Below are positions 30,372-35,558 of a DNA stretch of 35,558 nucleotides, piece after piece (positions within the stretch are counted from its first letter, which is position 1; each line of letters opens with the position of its first letter). The notes beneath the pieces were generated by a model. It did not search any database. It was not told the DNA's origin and was given only the letters and a program-made list of their open reading frames with translations. The stretch is from JACDET01 sp038253825. Its GTDB lineage: Bacteria; Patescibacteriota; Microgenomatia; Levybacterales; UBA12049. The stretch covers positions 1 through 35,558 of the forward strand of contig JBBSGT010000013.1 in NCBI GenBank assembly GCA_038253825.1. Reading direction: 5' to 3'. Position numbers and translations under genes: made by a program.

Positions 30372-30890
30372 ATGGCTAGAAGTTTAAATAAAGTACAATT
30401 AATTGGAAATTTGACACGAGATCCGGAGTTGCGATACACGCCGAATGGGAGAGGTGTTTGTACATTTAGTGTAGCTACCAATCGTTCTTGGACAACTGAG
30501 TCGGGGGAAAAAAGAGAAGAAGTCGATTTTCACCGTATTGTTGCTTGGGGTAAATTAGCTGAATTGTGCAGTCAGTTCTTAACCAAAGGACGCAAAGTCT
30601 ATGTCGAAGGCAGACTAGCAACTCGAAATTGGACGGGCCAAGATGGAACACAAAAATCGACAACAGAAATTGTGATTGATGACATGATTCTTCTCGACAA
30701 TCGAGGAGGCGCTAGTCAACAATCAGGCCATTCAGAAGAATCAGGAAATCAAGAAGTGGCGCAAGGTGATGCTGAAGAAGAGGTGAAAAAGCCAAGTGTC
30801 ACTCGCTCGACACCAAAACCTGTAGAGAAAGCAGAGGAAACAGCTGGAAGCGGCGATGAAGAAGTCGATCCAGGTGATATACCTTTCTAA
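30372..30890 (+). CDS. ssb: Single-stranded DNA-binding protein
   Basis: A 172-residue protein with an OB fold (1 to about 105): LNKVQLIGNLTRDPELRYTP, VDFHRIVAWGKLAE and GRKVYVEGRL. A low-complexity acidic/Gln/Ser linker and the conserved tip D-P-G-D-I-P-F follow. The tip recruits repair and replication proteins in other bacteria. Located between rpsF and rpsR, 24 bases after rpsF and 5 before rpsR, as in most bacteria. No good SD sequence is seen close to the ATG. Confidence 0.96.
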   Translation: MARSLNKVQLIGNLTRDPELRYTPNGRGVCTFSVATNRSWTTESGEKREEVDFHRIVAWGKLAELCSQFLTKGRKVYVEGRLATRNWTGQDGTQKSTTEIVIDDMILLDNRGGASQQSGHSEESGNQEVAQGDAEEEVKKPSVTRSTPKPVEKAEETAGSGDEEVDPGDIPF

Positions 30891-30895
30891 ATAAT

Positions 30896-31138
30896 ATGGC
30901 TGAAAAACGACGAATACAAAAAAGAAAAATAATAGTACCAAAAGAGTGCTTTTTTTGCTCACAAAAGAAAGAACCATGGTACTCAGATGTCTCAAGTTTG
31001 CAGAAATTTGTCAGTGATCGCGGCAAGATTATTGTCCGCACACGGTCAGGTCTTTGCGCAAAACATCAACGCAGACTCACAGTTGCGGTAAAACACGCTC
31101 GACATTTGGCTCTGATGCCTTTTGTATCTAGGGATTAG
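30896..31138 (+). CDS. rpsR: 30S ribosomal protein S18
   Basis: An 80-residue S18. Basic N-terminus, ECFFC near the start, then SLQKFVSDRGKIIVRTRSGL and CAKHQRRLTVAVKHARHLAL, the family's core. The C-x-x-C plus a later Cys and His resemble zinc-type S18, although whether zinc is bound cannot be told. In many bacteria rplI (L9) follows; here a hairpin and an unrelated gene follow instead. Confidence 0.96.
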   Translation: MAEKRRIQKRKIIVPKECFFCSQKKEPWYSDVSSLQKFVSDRGKIIVRTRSGLCAKHQRRLTVAVKHARHLALMPFVSRD

Positions 31139-31166
31139 GAACAAGTTTATTAAAAACTTTTCCTAA
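31135..31166 (+). terminator. Hairpin at the end of rpsR
   Basis: TTAGGAA (31135-31141), bulged C, AAGTTT, 5-base loop, AAACTT and TTCCTAA (31160-31166). It covers the rpsR stop codon. The stem is long but lacks a T tract, so it may mark an RNA end or attenuate readthrough. Confidence 0.5.
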
Positions 31167-31184
31167 CCTCTAAAATTTAAATAC

Positions 31185-31961
31185 ATGACTGCTCTGCCTA
31201 TTCTGCTGCCTGAAGGTTTTTCTCCCCTTATTTCCGTCGGCGATACTCTAAAGCCCGGTAAAGTAATTGCTCAAAGATTAGCTCCCCAAGATCAAAGCGT
31301 CAATATTATGGAAGGTCTGCGACTTTCTCGATCTCAGGCACGAAAAGCACTGACAAAAAGTCCAGGTGATCGCATCAATCCTGGAGATAGAGTAGCGGTC
31401 AAAAAAGGTTTGTTTGGAAAAATAAAAGGGTCAATAACGAGTAGTATCTCAGGGGTAATTCTGCGTTATGAACGCGATACCGGGAATTTAGTCGTGAGAA
31501 CTGATTATGAAGCTGCCTCTTTGGAGCTGATTTCTCCAGTTGCTGGTACTGTGACTTTATGTAATAATAAAGAAATTGTTATCCAGACGGAGCATGCACT
31601 GGTATCTGAGGGCGTCGCTCTAGGGACAAGTGGAGAAGGACAACTTTTCATTTTGGAAGAATCTTTCGAAGACACAAGCGCTGACAATACACTCTATTAC
31701 CTGGATAGACGAGCTGTTGGCAAAATAGTTTTGCTGCATACAGTAACTCGGGAAGTATTAACAAAAGGAAATAGTATCGGCGTGGCAGGTTTTATCGGGA
31801 TAGTTATTGGACCTGAAGAAATTGTCTTTATGGGGCAGAAAAAATTTCAACTCCCTGTTTTGGAAATAAACGAAGATTTAGCAGAAGAATTAGATGCCTG
31901 GAGAGATAAGAAGGTGATGATCGACGTTACTAGTAAATCAATTATTTTACGAGATATATGA
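31185..31961 (+). CDS. Conserved-looking hypothetical protein with barrel-sandwich-like segments, 258 aa
   Basis: I do not recognise a named family. The chain is soluble and beta-rich. Segments such as ISVGDTLKPGKVIAQRL, GDRINPGDRVAVKKGLFG and ISPVAGTVTLCNNKEIVIQT repeat the 'P-V-x-G-x-V ... G-D-x-V/I' pattern of biotinyl/lipoyl-type barrel-sandwich hybrids, also found in RnfC and RNA polymerase. There is no lipoyl Lys motif and no signal peptide. It overlaps the S41 protease gene by 4 bases (ATGA), so it is translated with it and may serve the same envelope process. A scaffold role is only a guess. Confidence 0.7.
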   Translation: MTALPILLPEGFSPLISVGDTLKPGKVIAQRLAPQDQSVNIMEGLRLSRSQARKALTKSPGDRINPGDRVAVKKGLFGKIKGSITSSISGVILRYERDTGNLVVRTDYEAASLELISPVAGTVTLCNNKEIVIQTEHALVSEGVALGTSGEGQLFILEESFEDTSADNTLYYLDRRAVGKIVLLHTVTREVLTKGNSIGVAGFIGIVIGPEEIVFMGQKKFQLPVLEINEDLAEELDAWRDKKVMIDVTSKSIILRDI

Positions 31962-33292
31962 CAACAAAAAGCAAAGAACAACCACAGCAAGAACCATCAG
32001 ATACTCCTGTTGCGAAGCCAAACAACATTCGTTTAATCCTCGCGATCATTGTTGCATTATTGGCAGGGTATGTAATCGGTATAACCAAGGTTTCATTTGA
32101 TATACATCATTTTAAGCCGGATATCCAAGTTTCAAGTAAAGAGCCGCCAGCATCAGTTCAGTTTGGCAATACAGATCGTATGTGGGAAGTGCTGAATCAA
32201 ATAGAGACGCTCTACTATGATAAAAACGCCATTAATGCCGACAAACTCCTCAACGGCGCAATCTCGGGAATGGTCAACAGTCTCAATGATCCCTATACCA
32301 TGTATCTACCTCCGCAACTAAATACTGCCTTTGCGCAATCCATGGCCGGAAAATTTGAAGGTATTGGTGCAGAACTCAGTACAAAAGGGAAAGACATTAT
32401 TGTTATGTCACCGCTCGATGGCAGTCCCGCAATTAAAGCAGGAATTAAGGCAGGAGATGTTATACTTAAAGTCAATGGACAAATAGTTGTGGGAATGAAT
32501 CTTAATGATGTCGTCAATAAGATTCGTGGACCAAAAGGAAGCACTATTACCTTAAGTATACTACATAAGGGATCAAGCTCTCCGCAGGATATCAAAATTG
32601 TTAGAAATACAATTACCGTCAAGAGTATCACTACTTGGACAAAGAAGATCAGTGATATCGACGCAATTAATAAATCTGACGATGGTCTTGCCCAAGCTGG
32701 TGATGAAAAAATTATCTATGTCCGACTAGCACAGTTCGGGGATAGTACTCAGAAGGAATGGGAATCCTTTGCAGATTCTGCTTCGAAGCAATTAGCTAGT
32801 GACAGTAGTATCAAGGGAATCGTTTTCGATTTGCGAAACAATCCTGGTGGTTATCTTAATGACGCGATTTATATCATCTCTGAATTTGTCCCGGGTGGAG
32901 TAGCGGTCATGGAAGAAGATGGTAACGATAATACGCAAAAGTTCAATGTATCAGGAAAAGGTCAATTAACAGATGTTCCTGTAATCGTTCTTATTAATAA
33001 AGGATCGGCATCCGCAGCGGAAATCACAGCCGGCGGACTGAGAGATAACGGACGCGCGACATTGGTGGGTGAAAATTCTTTTGGAAAAGGAATTGTCCAA
33101 CAAGAAGTTGATTTGGGTGGGGGAGCAGCATTACACGTGACAGTTAAAAAATGGCTCACACCAAATGGTACATGGGTTGGCAATGGAAAAGACGGCAAAG
33201 GCTTAACACCCGATGTCTCTGTATCTCTCGATCCGAAAGATCCCACACGTGATACGCAGTTGGAAAAGGGGGTAGAACAACTTATAAAATAA
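31958..33292 (+). CDS. Membrane-anchored S41 carboxyl-terminal processing protease
   Basis: A 444-residue CtpA/CtpB-type protease: a cytoplasmic Gln/Lys N-terminus, one membrane helix (about 24-43), a PDZ domain (about 130-220, GIGAEL and AGIKAGDVILKVNG) and an S41 core. Motifs are GIVFDLRNNPGGYLNDA, catalytic S352 in NKGSASAAEI and K377 in ENSFGKGIV, 25 residues apart as in known Ser-Lys dyads. It trims or degrades exported proteins. It lies just upstream of an HtrA protease and a SurA-N protein, making an extracytoplasmic protein quality-control cluster. Confidence 0.94.
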   Translation: MTTKSKEQPQQEPSDTPVAKPNNIRLILAIIVALLAGYVIGITKVSFDIHHFKPDIQVSSKEPPASVQFGNTDRMWEVLNQIETLYYDKNAINADKLLNGAISGMVNSLNDPYTMYLPPQLNTAFAQSMAGKFEGIGAELSTKGKDIIVMSPLDGSPAIKAGIKAGDVILKVNGQIVVGMNLNDVVNKIRGPKGSTITLSILHKGSSSPQDIKIVRNTITVKSITTWTKKISDIDAINKSDDGLAQAGDEKIIYVRLAQFGDSTQKEWESFADSASKQLASDSSIKGIVFDLRNNPGGYLNDAIYIISEFVPGGVAVMEEDGNDNTQKFNVSGKGQLTDVPVIVLINKGSASAAEITAGGLRDNGRATLVGENSFGKGIVQQEVDLGGGAALHVTVKKWLTPNGTWVGNGKDGKGLTPDVSVSLDPKDPTRDTQLEKGVEQLIK

Positions 33293-33321
33293 GTATTTAT
33301 AGAAAGGTAAAAATAAATTTT

Positions 33322-34491
33322 ATGCGAAGGTTAATTATTTTAATTATTATACTCATTGCAATATTGTTCGCCATTGGTGTGGGGCAGAAATATTTGCCGA
33401 CGATGCTTCATCTGAATACCTCCAATATGAGTTTATCTCCGAGTGATGGAAAAGTAAAAGTTGTTACCGAAGAATCAATTACTATTGATACCGTAAAAAA
33501 AGCAGCACCCTCAGTCGTCACTGTCATAGGTAATGCAGCCCAACCACAGAATGGATCTACGAGTAAACCATTTTTCTTTAATTTTCCGGGTTTCCAAGGT
33601 CAGCAACAACCAGGTCAAACTCCCGATCAGCCGCAAGCTCAGAGTATCGGATCAGGATTTATTATCGGTACTGATGGTTTGATTGTCACCAACAAACATG
33701 TCGTATCAGATACAAACGAAAAATACCAGGTTATTACCAATAACGATAAAAAATATGAAGTCCAAAAAATTTATCGCGATCCGCTAAATGATATTGCGCT
33801 ACTCCAAATAGATCAGAAGCAAAACGCCGGAACCACATTGACACCACTTACTTTGGGCAACTCTACAAATCTTCAAGCAGGACAGTATGTCATTGCTATT
33901 GGTACTGCATTGGGCGAATTCAGAAATTCTGTTACGACGGGTGTCATCTCCGGACTAGGAAGAGGTATAACTGCTGGAAGTGCTTATGAAGGTTCTGTTG
34001 AACGGCTTGATAACGTGATCCAAACAGATGCCGCTATCAACCCCGGCAATAGTGGAGGGCCGTTATTTAATTCTTCCGGACAAGTTATCGGGATCAATAC
34101 TGCTGTTTCACAAAGCGGGCAAAATATCGGTTTTGCAATTCCGATTAATGTTATTAAAGATTCACTCAATAATTTTAACCAGACAGGAAAGTTTACGAGA
34201 CCTTATCTGGGAGTAGAATATAAAATGATAACCCAAGACTTGGCTTCATTAAATGATCTGCCGGTCGGAGCATACGTGCAGAATGTCGTACAGGATTCTT
34301 CTGCTGATCGTGCCGGTATTCAAAGTGGTGATGTCATTACTGAAATGGATGGGAAGAAAATAACGCAAGAAAATCAGCTCTCTGAAATTATCGCAAAGAA
34401 AAAAGTAAGAGATTCGCTCTCGATTACGTTAATCAGAAATGGAGATACGCAGAACGTAACGGCAACGCTGCTGGAAGCTCCTCAACAATAA
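33322..34491 (+). CDS. HtrA/DegP-like trypsin-type serine protease
   Basis: A 389-residue protein: a membrane helix (about 3-20), a Gln/Pro linker (FQGQQQPGQTPDQPQAQ), a trypsin-like domain with H126 in TNKHVVS, D157 in LNDIALLQ and S244 in NPGNSGGPLF, then one PDZ domain (about 295-385, VQDSSADRAGIQSGDVITEM). It is an ATP-independent protease/chaperone for damaged exported proteins. It starts 30 bases after the S41 gene and is probably in the same transcript. One PDZ domain makes it DegS/HhoA-like rather than DegP-like. Confidence 0.94.
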   Translation: MRRLIILIIILIAILFAIGVGQKYLPTMLHLNTSNMSLSPSDGKVKVVTEESITIDTVKKAAPSVVTVIGNAAQPQNGSTSKPFFFNFPGFQGQQQPGQTPDQPQAQSIGSGFIIGTDGLIVTNKHVVSDTNEKYQVITNNDKKYEVQKIYRDPLNDIALLQIDQKQNAGTTLTPLTLGNSTNLQAGQYVIAIGTALGEFRNSVTTGVISGLGRGITAGSAYEGSVERLDNVIQTDAAINPGNSGGPLFNSSGQVIGINTAVSQSGQNIGFAIPINVIKDSLNNFNQTGKFTRPYLGVEYKMITQDLASLNDLPVGAYVQNVVQDSSADRAGIQSGDVITEMDGKKITQENQLSEIIAKKKVRDSLSITLIRNGDTQNVTATLLEAPQQ

Positions 34492-34540
34492 AACTGATAT
34501 TTCTTATACATCTTAATTTCAAAAGGATGCAAAATGGTAC

Positions 34541-34570
34541 TTGCAAAATCATTCCACATCAGTTTATAAT
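34541..34570 (+). promoter_or_regulatory. Promoter of the SurA-N-like gene
   Basis: TTGCAA (34541-34546), 18 bases, TATAAT (34565-34570), then 7 bases to ATG 34578. The 7-mer GCAAAAT occurs twice within 34528-34549 and could be a regulatory repeat. Confidence 0.5.
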
Positions 34571-34577
34571 ATAAAAC

Positions 34578-35399
34578 ATGGCAAAGAAAAATACGACAAA
34601 AAAGAAAACAACACCTAAATCTGCATCTACTGAAACAGCAGCAGTTAAAGCTGCTCCTAATAAATCTGTAGCATCTAGAAAAACGACTACGAAGAAAGCA
34701 ACAAAGACATCATCCCAAACAGCTCCAAAAACTACAGTAAAATCGACAGCAGCTATTTCGAAACCTGCACTATCTGATTCTGAAAGAACGACCGCCCCAG
34801 CAACATCATCAACTCCTGCACCATCAAAAATAAAATATATCGTACTTATCATTATTATTATACTTCTTGGTTTAGCGCTCTACGCGTTCCGAGGACTTTT
34901 TGTGGCAGCAGTAGTGAACGGTCAACCTATCAGCCGACTCGAAGTCATTCGCCAAACAGAACAGCAAAGTGGGAAGCAAACTCTCGAGACCCTGGAACAA
35001 AATGCTTTGATAGAACAAGAAGCAAAGAAAGAAAACGTTACCGTTACTGACAAAGAAGTAAACGATGAAATTTCAAAATTACAAACTAGTCTCAAATCAC
35101 AAGGTCAAACGATGGAGCAAGTACTTGCCGCACAAGGTATGACACAAGAAGATCTTCGCAGACTTATTCGTATCGACAAACTCGTACAGAAAATGGTTGG
35201 TAAAAACGTAAAAGTCACAGACAAAGAAGTAAGTGATTACATCGATAAAAATAAGGATAGCATGCCAAGTGCTGATGAGGCAACGCTGAAGAAACAAGTG
35301 AAAGCTCAATTGGTACAGCAGAAGACAAATAATGAAGTACGTACATGGCTTGCAAATCTGAAGAGTAAAGCTACTATCATTCCCTTCGTTACATACTAA
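34578..35399 (+). CDS. Anchored SurA-N-like chaperone domain with Lys/Thr/Ala-rich tail
   Basis: A 273-residue protein. Residues 1-83 are a disordered Lys/Thr/Ser/Ala-rich cytoplasmic tail of low complexity (AKKNTTKKKTTPKSAS), histone-H1-like in composition. A membrane helix follows (about 86-106), then a SurA_N-type helical domain (VVNGQPISRLEVIRQTEQQS; then DKEVNDEISKL and QEDLRRLIRIDKLVQ). No PPIase (parvulin) domain is present. It probably holds unfolded exported proteins, next to the S41 and HtrA proteases. The basic tail could bind nucleic acid or phospholipid; that is inference. Confidence 0.82.
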   Translation: MAKKNTTKKKTTPKSASTETAAVKAAPNKSVASRKTTTKKATKTSSQTAPKTTVKSTAAISKPALSDSERTTAPATSSTPAPSKIKYIVLIIIIILLGLALYAFRGLFVAAVVNGQPISRLEVIRQTEQQSGKQTLETLEQNALIEQEAKKENVTVTDKEVNDEISKLQTSLKSQGQTMEQVLAAQGMTQEDLRRLIRIDKLVQKMVGKNVKVTDKEVSDYIDKNKDSMPSADEATLKKQVKAQLVQQKTNNEVRTWLANLKSKATIIPFVTY

Positions 35400-35461
35400 A
35401 CCTCCGCTCGTTTTAATTTCGTAGATGGCATAATACATTTTGTGCATAAGTATATAGAACC

Positions 35462-35558
35462 GGTGCAGGAGTTTTTGAGAGCAACAAAAAAGCAGAGAAC
35501 AGGGTACTATTAAATTTGTGAACCAAACAGTACCTTTTAGTGTCTCTGCTTCTGTGCC
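35462..35558 (+). ncRNA. Candidate structured RNA at the window edge
   Basis: Three nested stems: GGTGCAGGA (35462-35470) with TTCTGTGCC (35550-35558), all nine pairs including G-U; GCAGAGA (35492-35498) with TCTCTGC (35543-35549); GGTACT (35503-35508) with AGTACC (35529-35534). The tip may add TTTG/CAAA. It has no coding frame of note. The layout suggests a stable small RNA or a mobile-element end. I could not match it to SRP RNA, tmRNA, 6S or RNase P. A weak TATATA box at 35451 lies in front. It may continue beyond the window. Confidence 0.4.

Noticed and set aside
34491..34565. Long-range inverted repeat AAACTGAT ... ATCAGTTT upstream of the SurA-N-like gene
   Set aside because: Only 8 bases with a gap of about 59 in AT-rich DNA, so it could easily arise by chance.
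35462..35558. Signal recognition particle RNA or tmRNA
   Set aside because: The conserved SRP domain IV loop and the tmRNA tRNA-like ends are not present.

Overview
The window reads as a piece of a Candidatus Phyla Radiation (Patescibacteria) chromosome, most likely Microgenomates-like. This is inference. The supports are AT-rich DNA, short compact genes and many membrane-anchored single-domain proteins. There is also an rpsF-ssb-rpsR operon without rplI behind it (L9 is known to be missing from several CPR lineages). UGA is used as a normal stop, so this is not the UGA=Gly code of Gracilibacteria/SR1. No tRNA, rRNA or CRISPR array was seen, and no gene-free stretch exceeds 300 bases.

Layout. 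1-720: the 3' end of a probable transposase and small unknown ORFs. 724-6327: a cation/proton antiporter, an OmpR/HisKA two-component system, and a flavin electron-transfer operon (FMN-binding SGAT protein, ApbE flavinyltransferase, and an NqrB/RnfD-like membrane domain fused to a ferredoxin-reductase domain). Matching TTAAG-N6-TTAAG boxes lie in front of both the regulator and the operon. 6404-10114: acyltransferase, unknown protein, PfpI-like protein, SDR oxidoreductase and a membrane-anchored MsrB. 10125-12548: two Phd/VapC-type toxin-antitoxin pairs with palindromic operators in their promoters, a TfoX-N protein, a 31-aa ORF and a DUF1697 protein. 12560-17160: a CsoR-headed copper/thiol cassette (CsoR, DUF305, permease, DsbA-like, DsbD-like plus cupredoxin, HMA). 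17208-19414: VOC protein and a secreted S53 peptidase. 19547-24248: a tightly overlapping glucan operon glgA-glgP-malQ. 24295-27289: anchored alpha/beta hydrolase, unknown membrane protein, and a fused ArsR-SRPBCC protein. 27468-28843: a GHKL ATPase plus STAS-like pair behind an elaborate operator array. 28884-31138: ychF carrying an inserted repeat, then rpsF-ssb-rpsR. 31185-35399: unknown protein, CtpA-like S41 protease, HtrA-like protease and a SurA-N-like anchored protein. 35462-35558: a strongly paired possible RNA running to the edge.

Two general points. First, many genes start 6-9 bases after a good -10 box, so they should be transcribed without a leader; Shine-Dalgarno sequences appear mainly at operon-internal genes and a few others. 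I used this spacing to choose several start codons. Second, regulators here often have palindromes or repeats placed exactly at the promoter (both TA operons, csoR, arsR-SRPBCC, the GHKL-STAS pair and the two-component system), so much local regulation can be read from the sequence. The most novel-looking items are the regulated flavin electron-transfer module, the GHKL-STAS pair with its repeated 14-mer operator, the repeat inserted in ychF, and the terminal structured RNA.
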